Assembly: GCF_001307275.1 (NCBI RefSeq) | Contig: NZ_CP012831.1 | Span: 1,922,001 to 1,986,000 of the forward strand | Length of the DNA stretch: 64,000 nucleotides | Origin: Pseudomonas fluorescens | GTDB taxonomy: Bacteria; Pseudomonadota; Gammaproteobacteria; Pseudomonadales; Pseudomonadaceae | Reading direction: 5' to 3' | Part shown: in pieces, positions 30,038 to 39,211 of the stretch | How the letters are laid out: each line of letters starts with the position of its first letter | How positions within the stretch are numbered: position 1 is the stretch's first letter | Position numbers and translations under genes: made by a program | Notes under the pieces: model-generated | What the model was told of the DNA's origin: nothing | Databases searched by the model: none | What the model saw: the letters and a program-made list of their open reading frames with translations, nothing else

Positions 30038-31464
30038 TGCTTGGCCGCCACTTCATTGCTCGGAATGGTCAGGGTCTGGCCAATCTTGAGCTCATCGCTC
30101 TTGAGATTGTTGGCGCTGCGCAAGGTGGCGGGCGACACCTGGTAGCGCACGGCAATCATCGCCAGGGTTTCGCCCGGGTTGACGCGGTGATCCCGTGGCC
30201 CCTGGGCGATCTTGCCGGAGTCCCGCAGCCAGGCGATGTAGGTGCCCGGCGGCGGGTTCTGCTGGAAGAACTGCCGTACGCCGCTGCTGATGGAGCGGGC
30301 CAGGGCCTGCTGATGGCTCGACGTCGACAGTTTCGAGGCTTCGTTGGCGTTGGAAATGAACCCGGTTTCCACCAGGATCGACGGGATGTCCGGCGACTTG
30401 AGCACCATGAACCCGGCCTGTTCGACGCGCTGCTTGTGCAGCGGCGTGACGCGACCGATGTTGCTCAAGACCTTCTGGCCGACGTTCAGGCTGGAGGTCA
30501 ACGAGGCGGTCATCGACAAGTCGAGCAGGACACCGGCGAGCATCCGGTCCTTGTCGTCGAGGCTGACGTTGCCGGCACCGCCGATCAGGTCGGAACGGTT
30601 TTCAGTGTCGGCCAGCCAACGGGCGGTCTCGGAAGTCGCGCCACGGTCGGACAGGGCAAACACCGAGGCCCCGAACGCTGCCGCCGAAGGTGCGGCGTCG
30701 GCGTGAATGGAGACGAACAGGTCAGCGCCTTTCTTGCGGGCGATTTCGGTGCGGCCGCGCAAGGGAATGAAATAGTCGCCGGTGCGGGTCAGTTCGGCGC
30801 GGAAGCCTTTCATGCCGTTGACCTGGCGCTGCAATTCACGGGCGATGGACAGCACCACGTCTTTTTCACGTTGCCCGCGCGAGCCCGAGGCGCCCGGGTC
30901 TTCGCCACCGTGACCGGCGTCGATCACGACGATGATGTCGCGCTTGCCCGCCGGGGCCGGTGGCAGTTTGAGCGCAGGCTCGGTCGGGGTCACCGGCACC
31001 GCTGGCACCGTGGCCACATTGGTCGGCGGCGGTGGCGGTGGCTCGGCATCGGCCGGGTTGTCGAACAGGTCCACCACCAGCCGGTTGCCGTACTGGGCGT
31101 TGGGGGCCAGGGTGAAGCTCTTCGGGGTCACGGCTTTTTTCAGGTCGATGACCACCCGCAGGTCGGTCGGCGTACGCTGGGCCGAGCGCATCGCGGTGAT
31201 CGGCGTGTTGGCGGTAGCGACATTCAGCGGCGCCCCCAGGGTGGCGCCGTTGATGTCGATCACCAGGCGATCCGGGGCGGTCAGGGTGAATACGCTGTGC
31301 TGCACCGGCCCCGTCAGGTCAAACACCAGCCGTGTGTTGTCCGGCGCCCGCCAGAGGCGAACGCTGTTGACCTTTGTCTCGGCCACAGCATCGACGGCCA
31401 GTGCCGTAAGCAACAGTCCTACGACAGCAACCACCGCGCGAAAGCGCATACCAAACCCCATCAT
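30034..31464 (-). CDS. amiB: N-acetylmuramoyl-L-alanine amidase (AmiB type)
   Basis: The ~476-residue secreted hydrolase cleaves the peptide stem from peptidoglycan during cell separation. A signal peptide (about residues 1-27) precedes an N-terminal AMIN domain (~28-140), a Pro-rich linker, the amidase_3 catalytic domain ([34 protein letters not shown]) and a C-terminal LysM motif ([19 protein letters not shown]). ATGs at 31464, 31461 and 31452 are all in frame, and none has a strong Shine-Dalgarno; 31464 is used. It lies four bases after the tsaE stop. Confidence 0.94.
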   Translation of the reverse strand: MMGFGMRFRAVVAVVGLLLTALAVDAVAETKVNSVRLWRAPDNTRLVFDLTGPVQHSVFTLTAPDRLVIDINGATLGAPLNVATANTPITAMRSAQRTPTDLRVVIDLKKAVTPKSFTLAPNAQYGNRLVVDLFDNPADAEPPPPPPTNVATVPAVPVTPTEPALKLPPAPAGKRDIIVVIDAGHGGEDPGASGSRGQREKDVVLSIARELQRQVNGMKGFRAELTRTGDYFIPLRGRTEIARKKGADLFVSIHADAAPSAAAFGASVFALSDRGATSETARWLADTENRSDLIGGAGNVSLDDKDRMLAGVLLDLSMTASLTSSLNVGQKVLSNIGRVTPLHKQRVEQAGFMVLKSPDIPSILVETGFISNANEASKLSTSSHQQALARSISSGVRQFFQQNPPPGTYIAWLRDSGKIAQGPRDHRVNPGETLAMIAVRYQVSPATLRSANNLKSDELKIGQTLTIPSNEVAAKQ

Positions 31465-31467
31465 CAA

Positions 31468-31935
31468 TTAGTTTTCCAATGCCAAAGCGGCACACCACGA
31501 CTCACCACGGGAGCCTTGCGGCGTCAGTTTCAGCGAACGCCCGCCGTTCTGCGCGCCAATGGTAATGGTCAGGTCGGGCTTTGGCAAAAAGCCTGCACCC
31601 TTCTGGGGCCATTCGATCAGGCACAAGGCGTCATCTTCGAAATAATCGCGGATACCGAGGAATTCCAGCTCCTCGGGATCCACCAGTCGATACAGGTCGA
31701 AATGGAAGGCGCGAATGTCGCCGATCTCATAGGGCTCGACCAGGGTGAACGTCGGGCTCTTGACTGAACCGACGTGCCCGAGGCCGCGAATGATGCCACG
31801 GGACAAGGTGGTTTTCCCCGCGCCGAGGTCGCCTTCGAGAAAAATCAGGCCGTGGCCGGCGGTGATCTGCGCGATGCGGGCGCCAAATTGTGTCATGGCT
31901 TGTTCGTCCGCCACGTACAGGGTTACTTCAGACAC
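31468..31935 (-). CDS. tsaE: tRNA t6A biosynthesis ATPase TsaE
   Basis: The 155-residue P-loop ATPase needed with TsaB, TsaC and TsaD for the t6A37 modification of tRNA. It has GDLGAGKTTLSRGI (Walker A), KSPTFTLVEPY, FHFDLYRL and LIEWPQK. The GTG at 31935 is chosen with GGAGGAG eight bases upstream. It overlaps the 3' end of the nnr gene by 13 bases, so the two are coupled. Length is normal for the family. Confidence 0.94.
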   Translation of the reverse strand: MSEVTLYVADEQAMTQFGARIAQITAGHGLIFLEGDLGAGKTTLSRGIIRGLGHVGSVKSPTFTLVEPYEIGDIRAFHFDLYRLVDPEELEFLGIRDYFEDDALCLIEWPQKGAGFLPKPDLTITIGAQNGGRSLKLTPQGSRGESWCAALALEN

Positions 31936-33422
31936 GGTGAATGCTCCTCCAACAACTGACGAATGGCCGGGATCAGATCGGTCGCCGCCAATCCCCGGCC
32001 CGACCGACCGACCTGGGCACCGGCACTGGCGTGCAGCCAGACCGCCAGGCACGCGGCCTCGAAGCCTTCCATGCCCTGGGCCAGCAAGGCCCCGACCACA
32101 CCGGCCAGCACATCCCCCAGACCGGCGGTGGCCATGGCCGGATGGCCCTGGCTGCAAACCGCCAGGCGACCGTCCGGGCTGGCGATCAGGCTGCCGGCAC
32201 CCTTGAGGATCACCGTGGCGCTGTATTTCTGGCTCAAGGCATGAGCCGCCGCCGGGCGGTCGGCCTGCACCTGGGCGACGGACATCTCCAACAGCCGCGC
32301 CGCCTCCCCCGGGTGCGGGGTGATGACGCACTGCTCAGGCAAACGGACATCGCCCCTGCTCAGCAGGTTCAGTGCATCGGCATCCCACACTTGCGGCAGT
32401 GGCGCATTGGCCGCCGCCGACAACAGGCTGCGTCCCCAGGCAGCCTGGCCCAGGCCCGGCCCGACCACCAGCACGCTGGCCTGCTGGAGCAAGCCCATCA
32501 ATTGGTTCGCCGAATGGGTGCCCTGCACCATCACTTCCGGTAAACGCATCAGCGCGGCGGATACATGCTCACTGCGGGTCGCCAGCGAAACCATGCCAGC
32601 ACCGCAGCGCAGGGCGCTTTCGGCGCTCATCTGGATGGCGCCGCCGAAGCCCCGGTCGCCACCGATCAACAGCACATGACCGAACTTGCCTTTGTGGGAA
32701 GTGGCGGCACGAGTTGTCAGACGAGGCAGATTGTGGGGCAGGAGCAGTCTGGCACTGGCCGGTGCCGTTTCAACAATATCCGGATCGGCGTGCAGGTCAT
32801 TGAACACCAGCTCACCGACCCGGTCCGCCGCCTCGCCGGTGAACAACCCCAGTTTCAAGCCAATGAAAGTCACGGTCAGGTCGGCCGCCACCGCCGTGCC
32901 CAGCACCCGGCCGGTGTCGGCGCACAACCCCGAAGGGATATCCACCGCCGCGACCGGCAGGCCGCTGACGTTGATCGTATCGATGGCCTGCACATAAGGT
33001 TCGCGCACATCGCCATTCAGGCCGGTGCCGAGCAGCGCGTCCAATAGCACGCCGCGCAACTCGGCCTCATCCGACCACGGCCCCATCGGCACGCCCACCG
33101 CCACGGCCTCGGCATGGGCATTGGCGGCGTCCCCCTGCAATCGCCGGGGCTCGCCCACCGTCAGCACCCGCACCGACCAGCCGGCGCGCCGGGCCAGGGT
33201 CGCGACCAGGTAGCCATCGCCGGCATTGTTGCCATGGCCGGCCAGCACGGTCAGCTCGCGGGCCTCAGGCCAGCGTCGGACGATCGCTCGCCAGGTGGCG
33301 CGGGCAGCGCGCTGCATCAATTCGAAACCGGCGGTGCCTGCCGCGATCAGTTGAGCATCGAGGGCCCGGACCTGCGCGGCGCTGTACAGCGCGTCGGGAA
33401 AATCATCTTTAGTGTGCGGCAT
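31923..33422 (-). CDS. nnr: bifunctional NAD(P)H-hydrate epimerase / ADP-dependent dehydratase
   Basis: The 499-residue repair enzyme fuses an N-terminal epimerase (YjeF_N; ~10-220, VLAGHGNNAGDGYLVA) with a C-terminal dehydratase (~225-495; HKGKFGHVLLIGGDRGFGGA, TPHPGEAARLL, GLGDVLAGVVGALLAQG). It restores hydrated NADH and NADPH. The ATG at 33422 gives the expected start. It is the first gene of the leftward tsaE-amiB-mutL run, divergent from queG with only 63 bases between them. Confidence 0.95.
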   Translation of the reverse strand: MPHTKDDFPDALYSAAQVRALDAQLIAAGTAGFELMQRAARATWRAIVRRWPEARELTVLAGHGNNAGDGYLVATLARRAGWSVRVLTVGEPRRLQGDAANAHAEAVAVGVPMGPWSDEAELRGVLLDALLGTGLNGDVREPYVQAIDTINVSGLPVAAVDIPSGLCADTGRVLGTAVAADLTVTFIGLKLGLFTGEAADRVGELVFNDLHADPDIVETAPASARLLLPHNLPRLTTRAATSHKGKFGHVLLIGGDRGFGGAIQMSAESALRCGAGMVSLATRSEHVSAALMRLPEVMVQGTHSANQLMGLLQQASVLVVGPGLGQAAWGRSLLSAAANAPLPQVWDADALNLLSRGDVRLPEQCVITPHPGEAARLLEMSVAQVQADRPAAAHALSQKYSATVILKGAGSLIASPDGRLAVCSQGHPAMATAGLGDVLAGVVGALLAQGMEGFEAACLAVWLHASAGAQVGRSGRGLAATDLIPAIRQLLEEHSPCLK

Positions 33423-33485
33423 GCGTCTTCGGGCTCCGATGTCTGGCAGAATTATACGCATCTCAGCTCCGGTTTCTCTCGCCTC

Positions 33486-34565
33486 ATGCCTGCCATTCCC
33501 ACAGACCTCCCCGCCCTCGCCCAATCCATCAAGGAATGGGGCCGCGAGCTGGGTTTCCAGCAGGTCGGCATCAGCGGCCTGGACCTGGCCGAGCATGAAC
33601 AACACCTGCAACGCTGGCTCGAGGCCGGCTACCACGGCGAAATGGACTATATGGGCGCCCATGGCAGCAAACGCTCGCACCCCGAGGAACTGGTGCCGGG
33701 CACGCTGCGGGTGGTTTCCCTGCGCATGGATTACTTGCCGGGCGATACGCAAATGGCGCAATTGCTCGGCCAACCGGAAAAAGCCTACGTCTCGCGTTAT
33801 GCATTGGGCCGCGATTACCACAAATTGATCCGTAAACGCGTGCAGCAATTGGCGGAAAAAATTCAGGCGGTCATCGGCCCCTTTGGCTACCGTGCCTTTG
33901 TCGACAGCGCACCGGTGCTGGAAAAAGCCATCGCCGAACAGGCCGGCCTGGGCTGGATCGGTAAAAACACCCTGGTGTTGAACCGCAAGGCCGGCAGCTA
34001 TTTTTTCCTGAGCGAGCTGTTTGTCGACCTGCCGCTGCCCATCGATCCACCCCACGGCACCGAGCATTGCGGAAAATGCACCGCATGCCTGGACATCTGT
34101 CCTACGAATGCCTTCGTCGGCCCCTACGTGCTCGATGCTCGCCGTTGTATTTCCTACCTGACCATCGAGCTGAAAAGCGCCATTCCTGAAGAGCTGCGGC
34201 CACTGATCGGCAACCGGGTGTTCGGCTGTGACGACTGCCAGATCGTCTGCCCGTGGAACCGCTTTGCCCGACCGTCCGGGGAAAGCGACTTCAAGCCGCG
34301 GCACAACCTGGACAATGCCGGGTTGGCCGAGCTGTTCATGTGGGACGAAGAGAAATTCCTCAGCAGCACCGAGGGTTCACCGTTGCGCCGTGCCGGTTAC
34401 GAACGCTGGCTGCGCAACCTGGCGGTGGGCCTGGGTAATGCGCCGTCAACCATTCCCGTGCTGCAAGCGCTGGAGGCGCGGCGCGACTATCCGTCGGAAC
34501 TGGTGCGCGAGCACGTGGCGTGGGCATTGCGCCAACATGCCGAGCGTCAAACCTCGTCGTTGTAG
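33486..34565 (+). CDS. queG: epoxyqueuosine reductase QueG
   Basis: The 359-residue cobalamin-dependent, iron-sulfur enzyme catalyses the last step of queuosine synthesis on tRNA. Two 4Fe-4S motifs are visible: CGKCTACLDICPTNA and CDDCQIVCPWN. The N-terminal domain has the LRMDYLPGD and KNTLVLNRKAGSYFFLSE motifs. The ATG at 33486 is used, just after the nnr start region. The 3' end overlaps the convergent TRIC gene by 19 bases. Confidence 0.96.
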   Translation: MPAIPTDLPALAQSIKEWGRELGFQQVGISGLDLAEHEQHLQRWLEAGYHGEMDYMGAHGSKRSHPEELVPGTLRVVSLRMDYLPGDTQMAQLLGQPEKAYVSRYALGRDYHKLIRKRVQQLAEKIQAVIGPFGYRAFVDSAPVLEKAIAEQAGLGWIGKNTLVLNRKAGSYFFLSELFVDLPLPIDPPHGTEHCGKCTACLDICPTNAFVGPYVLDARRCISYLTIELKSAIPEELRPLIGNRVFGCDDCQIVCPWNRFARPSGESDFKPRHNLDNAGLAELFMWDEEKFLSSTEGSPLRRAGYERWLRNLAVGLGNAPSTIPVLQALEARRDYPSELVREHVAWALRQHAERQTSSL

Positions 34566-35158
34566 ACGAACTTCGGCATTTCCCAGTGAAAGCGAATCGC
34601 CAGGAGCCGCAGCAGGAAACCGCCGAACAAGGTAATGAGGATTGCCTGCTCGTTCGGCAGTTGCAGGAAGACACACAGCAGATAACACCACGCCGCGGCA
34701 AACGAGACGCTGGCGTAGAGTTCGCGACGGAAGATCAGCGGAATATCGTTGCAGAAGATGTCCCGCAGGATGCCACCGAACACCCCGGTGATCACCCCAC
34801 TGACCGACGCCACCAGCATGCCATGCCCCATTTCCAGGGCCGTCATGCAGCCGATCAGGGTGAACGCCACCAGGCCCACGGCGTCGAGCACCAGGAACAG
34901 CGAGCGCAAATGACGCATCCAGCGCGCCAGGAACACCGTCAGCATCGCCGCCGCGGTGGTCAGCACCAGATACTCCGGGTGCTTGACCCAGGTGAGTGGG
35001 TAATGACCGAGCAGCACGTCGCGCACCGAGCCGCCACCCAGCGCCGTGACACAGGCGATCAGCACCACGCCGAACCAGTCCATGCCCCGCCGCCCGGCAG
35101 ACAAGGCGCCGGTCATGGCTTCGGCGGTGATGGCGATCAGATAAAGCATCAGCAACAT
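34547..35158 (-). CDS. trimeric intracellular cation channel family (UPF0126) membrane protein
   Basis: The 203-residue inner-membrane protein has about seven hydrophobic segments and two copies of the family signature, GGGSVRDVLLG and GGILRDIFCN. These fit the bacterial TRIC/UPF0126 family, thought to form a potassium-permeable trimeric channel; a transport role is inferred from family. Start at MLLMLYLIAITAEAM; another ATG lies a few codons downstream. Its last codons overlap the queG end. Confidence 0.9.
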   Translation of the reverse strand: MLLMLYLIAITAEAMTGALSAGRRGMDWFGVVLIACVTALGGGSVRDVLLGHYPLTWVKHPEYLVLTTAAAMLTVFLARWMRHLRSLFLVLDAVGLVAFTLIGCMTALEMGHGMLVASVSGVITGVFGGILRDIFCNDIPLIFRRELYASVSFAAAWCYLLCVFLQLPNEQAILITLFGGFLLRLLAIRFHWEMPKFVYNDEV

Positions 35159-35262
35159 GATGGCGGTCCTTGCAGGAAGGCGCGCAGTCTAGCCAGTTTG
35201 GGCAGGCACCAAAAGAGGGCAGCCATCGACCATGTCAAACAAGGAGTTTGTGGCCAGGATAT

Positions 35263-35350
35263 CTGTGGGAGCAAGGCTTGCCCGCGATGAAGGCAATGCG
35301 GACTTTCAAAGACCGAGGCGCCTGTTTCGCGAGCAAGCTTTGCTCCCACA
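35263..35350. repeat. REP pair, GTGGGAGCAAGGCTTGCCC and GCGAGCAAGCTTTGCTCCC arms
   Basis: The two arms are related but not identical REP variants (one ends CCCGCGATGA, the other begins TTCGCGAGCAAGC), in inverted orientation. It lies between the orn stop and the TRIC gene start. Confidence 0.8.
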
Positions 35351-35379
35351 GCCCCATCACCACAAGAACGCGCTGCGCA

Positions 35380-35922
35380 TCAGAACTTGATGAAATGCTT
35401 GCGGTAATGCTGCAACTCGGCGATGGACTCACGGATGTCGTCCAGGGCCAGGTGGGTGCTGCCCTTCTGGAAACTGTCGCGCACTTCTGGCGCCCAGCGG
35501 GCGGCCAGCTCCTTGAGGGTGGAGACGTCCAGGTTGCGGTAGTGGAAGTAGCTTTCCAGGGATTTCATGTGGGTATAAAGGAAGCGGCGGTCCTGGCAGA
35601 TGCTGTTGCCACAGATCGGCGACTTGCCCTTGGGCACCCACTGTTCCAGGAAGGCGAGGGTCTGGGCCTCGGCCTCGGCCATGCTGATCTTGCTCTCGCG
35701 TACCCGCTGGGTCAGGCCCGAGCCGCCGTGCTGGCGGGTGTTCCACTCGTCCATGCCGGCCAGGACTTCGTCGCTGTGGTGGATCGCGATCACCGGGCCT
35801 TCGGCCAGGGTGTTGAGGTCACTGTCGGTGACGATGGTGGCCATTTCGATGATGACGTCGGTGTCAGGGTTCAGACCGGTCATTTCCAGGTCGATCCAGA
35901 TCAGGTTCTGCGGGTTTTGCAT
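35380..35922 (-). CDS. orn: oligoribonuclease
   Basis: The 180-residue DEDDh exonuclease turns short RNAs, including pGpG, into nucleotides, and is essential in several Pseudomonas. Motifs are [27 protein letters not shown] and [14 protein letters not shown]. The ATG at 35922 has GAGGAGC six bases upstream; the in-frame extension to 35946 is not needed. It is divergent from rsgA with 109 bases between. Confidence 0.96.
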   Translation of the reverse strand: MQNPQNLIWIDLEMTGLNPDTDVIIEMATIVTDSDLNTLAEGPVIAIHHSDEVLAGMDEWNTRQHGGSGLTQRVRESKISMAEAEAQTLAFLEQWVPKGKSPICGNSICQDRRFLYTHMKSLESYFHYRNLDVSTLKELAARWAPEVRDSFQKGSTHLALDDIRESIAELQHYRKHFIKF

Positions 35923-36031
35923 AGGGAAGCTCCTCGGCGTAGCCACGCAGTTTAGCTTAGGCAGGCCCTTGGGCGTGCTAAACTCGCCGCCGTTTTACCC
36001 TATTCGCTGCATTTCTTCATACGGAACACCC

Positions 36032-37063
36032 ATGGCCAAACGCCAACTCAATCGTCGTCAGAACTGGCGCATCGAAAAGATCCAGGGCGAGCGCGCCGCC
36101 CGCGCCGCCAAACGCGAATCCAGTGCTGTCGAAGCCCTGGAGGGTGGCGACCTGGGCCCTGAACAGACCGGCCTGGTGATCGCCCACTTCGGCGTGCAGG
36201 TCGAGGTCGAGGCCCAGGAAGGCGAACTGGCCGGCCAGGTGTTCCGCTGCCACTTGCGCGCCAACCTGCCGGCGCTGGTGACGGGCGACCAGGTGGTCTG
36301 GCGGGCCGGTAACCAGGGTATCGGCGTGATCGTCGCGCAGTTGCCGCGCCACACCGAGCTGTGCCGGCCGGACAGCCGAGGCCAGCTCAAGCCCGTGGCC
36401 GCCAACGTCGACATGATCGTCATCGTGTTCGCCCCGTTGCCCGAGCCCCACGCCAACCTGATCGACCGTTACCTGGTGGCTGCCGAACACGCGGGTATCC
36501 GTCCGTTGCTGCTGCTCAACAAGTTCGACCTGATCGACGAACACAACGCCCCGGCGCTGAACGCCCTGCTGTCGGTCTATCGGGATTTGGGTTACCCGGT
36601 GCTGGAGGTCTCGGCCCATCACGGCAACGGCATGGAGCAGTTGCAACAGCAACTGGACGGGCGCATCAGTGTGTTCGTCGGCCAGTCTGGCGTGGGCAAG
36701 TCTTCGCTGGTCAACAGCCTGCTGCCGGAAGTCGAGACGCGCGTCGGGCCGCTGTCCGAGCTGTCCGGCCAGGGCACCCACACCACCACCACCGCGCGGC
36801 TGTTCCATTTCCCTGGCGGCGGTGAATTGATCGACTCGCCGGGTATCCGCGAATTCGGCCTGGGCCACGTCAGCCGGGCCGATGTCGAAGCCGGGTTCAT
36901 CGAGTTCAACGAGTTGATCGGCACCTGCCGCTTCCGCGACTGCAAGCACGACCGCGAGCCCGGTTGCGCCCTGCTCAAGGCCCTGGAAGAAGGTCGCGTG
37001 CATCAGCAACGGATGAACAGCTACCGCTCGATCATCGCCAGCCTGCCGGAAAGCGGTTACTGA
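36032..37063 (+). CDS. rsgA: ribosome small-subunit biogenesis GTPase RsgA
   Basis: The 343-residue circularly permuted GTPase acts late in 30S maturation. Order: basic N-terminus ([18 protein letters not shown]), OB-fold (~65-130), G domain with NKFDL before [14 protein letters not shown] and [11 protein letters not shown], then a C-terminal zinc site ([14 protein letters not shown]). The ATG at 36032 is used. Length is normal. A REP-like palindrome follows the stop and may end the transcript. Confidence 0.96.
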   Translation: MAKRQLNRRQNWRIEKIQGERAARAAKRESSAVEALEGGDLGPEQTGLVIAHFGVQVEVEAQEGELAGQVFRCHLRANLPALVTGDQVVWRAGNQGIGVIVAQLPRHTELCRPDSRGQLKPVAANVDMIVIVFAPLPEPHANLIDRYLVAAEHAGIRPLLLLNKFDLIDEHNAPALNALLSVYRDLGYPVLEVSAHHGNGMEQLQQQLDGRISVFVGQSGVGKSSLVNSLLPEVETRVGPLSELSGQGTHTTTTARLFHFPGGGELIDSPGIREFGLGHVSRADVEAGFIEFNELIGTCRFRDCKHDREPGCALLKALEEGRVHQQRMNSYRSIIASLPESGY

Positions 37064-37092
37064 GCTGAAAGGAAGGGAAGCCGGACACAATT

Positions 37093-37120
37093 GTGGCGAG
37101 GGAGCTTGCTCCCTCGCCAC
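37093..37120. repeat. single perfect REP palindrome
   Basis: One 28-base palindrome, GTGGCGAGGGAGC, TT/G centre, then GCTCCCTCGCCAC. It lies between rsgA and motB, which converge, and has no T-tract but could act as a stem for both ends. Confidence 0.8.
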
Positions 37121-37143
37121 AGGTCCATCGACAAACCTTCAGA

Positions 37144-38190
37144 TCACTGCGCCGGCGCTCCGGGCGGCTTGGGCGCGGCATCGTCGAACAGGTTCAGCCG
37201 CTCGCGCAGCTCATGGGCCGGCACGGGCTGCTGGTCTGCCGGCAACGCGTTCGGATCGACCGTCGCACCTGGTGTGGCGGACGGAGCAGGCGCTTCACCC
37301 GGCGCCCCCTCGCCCGGGACCGGATCGGGCGCCGGATCGTCGGTTTGCGAGCCCTCGATGGCTTTCTGCGCCTTCTTGGTCAACACCACGATATCGATAC
37401 GCCGGTTGACCGGGTTGAACGGGTCCTTGCGGTCGAACAGCGCCGAAGACGCATAACCGACCACCCGCGCCACCTGCTCGTCCGGATAGCTGCCGGCCAC
37501 CAGGGCGCGACGGGCCGCGTTGGCACGGTTGGCGGACAGCTCCCAGTTACCGTAGTCACCCTTGCCGATGTAGGGTTTGGCATCGGTATGACCACTGATG
37601 CTGATCTTGTTCGGCACCGCCTTGATGGTGTCGGCCATGGCCAGCAGGATGTCCTCGAAATACGGCTTCAGGCGCGCGCTGCCGGAATCGAACATCGGCC
37701 GGTTCTCGGCGTCCATGATCTGGATGCGCAAGCCGTTCGGGGTGATTTCGAACAGGATCTGGTCCTTGAATTTCTGCAGTTGCGGATTCTCTTCGACCTT
37801 GTTCTGCAATTCCTGCAACAGCAGTTCCAGGCGCTCGCGCTCGACCTGTTCGGCCATGCCTTCGACCTGCTCGGAATCCACCGTCACCTTGTCGGGCTGG
37901 GGCTGGGACTTGACCTCGGGGTTGAGGGTGTTTTCCGGGGCCAGGGTCGGTGAGCCGCCCAGGTCGATGATGTAGGGCGTGCCGCTTTCGGAAAAGCCGA
38001 CCGGGTCCTTGAAGTAGCCGGCGATGGCGATCTTCTGCTCTGGCGTCGCCGTGGACAACAACCACAGCACCAAGAAGAACGCCATCATCGCCGTCGCGAA
38101 GTCGGCGAAGGCGATTTTCCAGGCGCCCCCGTGATGCCCAGCGGCTATGCGCTTGACGCGCTTGATGATGATCGGCTGGTTATTTTCCAT
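37144..38190 (-). CDS. motB: flagellar motor stator protein MotB
   Basis: The 348-residue stator subunit has an N-terminal transmembrane helix with the proton-binding Asp (AFADFATAMMAFFLVLWLL; Asp28 region), a plug/linker, and a C-terminal OmpA-like peptidoglycan-binding domain (SISGHTDAKPY; ANRANAARRALV; ~170-290). The Pro/Ala/Gly-rich tail is long. It starts three bases after the motA stop, so the genes form an operon. Confidence 0.96.
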   Translation of the reverse strand: MENNQPIIIKRVKRIAAGHHGGAWKIAFADFATAMMAFFLVLWLLSTATPEQKIAIAGYFKDPVGFSESGTPYIIDLGGSPTLAPENTLNPEVKSQPQPDKVTVDSEQVEGMAEQVERERLELLLQELQNKVEENPQLQKFKDQILFEITPNGLRIQIMDAENRPMFDSGSARLKPYFEDILLAMADTIKAVPNKISISGHTDAKPYIGKGDYGNWELSANRANAARRALVAGSYPDEQVARVVGYASSALFDRKDPFNPVNRRIDIVVLTKKAQKAIEGSQTDDPAPDPVPGEGAPGEAPAPSATPGATVDPNALPADQQPVPAHELRERLNLFDDAAPKPPGAPAQ

Positions 38191-38193
38191 GAC

Positions 38194-39045
38194 TTAGCGA
38201 CCGCGAACCGCTTGTTCCAGCTCGGCGAAGCTTGGACGGTGCGCCGGGTACAGGACCTTGCGCCCGAACTCCACCGCCAACGATGGCGGCATGCCCGAGG
38301 CCGAGGCCACCAGGGAAGCCTTGATGGCTTCGTAGATATTGAGCTCTTCCTTGGCGTCATGGGCCAGGGAGGTGGCCAGCGGCCCGAAGAAACCATACGC
38401 CGCCAAGATACCGAAGAACGTACCCACCAGGGCCGCACCCACGTGCAGGCCGATGGACTTCTGGTCACCGTCGCCCAGGGAGGCCATGGTCACCACGATC
38501 CCCAGTACCGCCGCGACGATACCGAAGCCTGGCATCGCGTCGGCGATCCCGGTGACCGCGTGGGAGGGATGCTCCAGGTCTTCCTTGAGGCTGTACAGCT
38601 CCATGTCGAACAGGCCTTCGAGCTCGTGGGGGGCCATGTTGCCGGACGACATGATGCGCAGGTAATCACAGATGAACGCCGTCATGCGGGCGTCCTTGAG
38701 CACGGCCGGGTACTTGGCGAAAATCGGGCTGGCGGCGGCGTCTTCGATGTCGCCTTCGATCGCCATCATGCCTTCGCGGCGGCTCTTGTTGAGGATCTCG
38801 TAGATCAGCCCCAGCACCTCGAGGTAGAAGGTGTGGCTAAAGCGCGAACTGAACATGCCCAGGGATTTCTTGAGCACGTGCATCGTCATATAGCCGGGGT
38901 TGGCCTGCAGAAATGCACCGAGGGCCGCGCCACCGATGATCATGACCTCGAAAGGTTGGATCAGGGCGGCAATCTTGCCATGGGAGAGCACGTATCCGCC
39001 GAGCACGCTCGCGAACACGACAATGATGCCGATAATTTTAGCCAT
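38194..39045 (-). CDS. motA: flagellar motor stator protein MotA
   Basis: The 283-residue inner-membrane stator subunit has four transmembrane regions, with helices 3 and 4 at ~165-230 (AMPGFGIVAAVLGIVV, LVGTFFGILAAYGFF), and a cytosolic loop that meets the rotor. It begins MAKIIGIIVVFASVLGGYVL. The ATG at 39045 is chosen over the longer frame to 39123. A FliA-type promoter lies about 70 bases upstream. Confidence 0.96.
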   Translation of the reverse strand: MAKIIGIIVVFASVLGGYVLSHGKIAALIQPFEVMIIGGAALGAFLQANPGYMTMHVLKKSLGMFSSRFSHTFYLEVLGLIYEILNKSRREGMMAIEGDIEDAAASPIFAKYPAVLKDARMTAFICDYLRIMSSGNMAPHELEGLFDMELYSLKEDLEHPSHAVTGIADAMPGFGIVAAVLGIVVTMASLGDGDQKSIGLHVGAALVGTFFGILAAYGFFGPLATSLAHDAKEELNIYEAIKASLVASASGMPPSLAVEFGRKVLYPAHRPSFAELEQAVRGR

Positions 39046-39113
39046 AGATAGAAAGTACTTATTTAAGTCGGGTTCAAGGTCATATTCGGAAGCTGAAAAA
39101 TCTCTTCTTCTAC

Positions 39114-39140
39114 TTATCGGCAAAACTGCGCCAGACTATA
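39114..39140 (-). promoter_or_regulatory. FliA (sigma-28) promoter of motAB
   Basis: On the minus strand TATAGTCT is followed by 11 bases and a perfect GCCGATAA. The known sigma-28 consensus is TAAAGTTT-N11-GCCGATAA, so the -10 is exact, the -35 matches six of eight, and the spacing is exact. Confidence 0.8.
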
Positions 39141-39211
39141 GGCTGTTCTGGCGAAAAGCCAATTTGCCCCGTTCCGGGCGTAGAGAATTCATACGATGAT
39201 CACGTCCAGCC

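Noticed and set aside
28109..30145. 678-codon rightward frame opposite mutL
   Set aside because: Gln/His/Arg-rich antisense shadow; mutL is unambiguous on the other strand.
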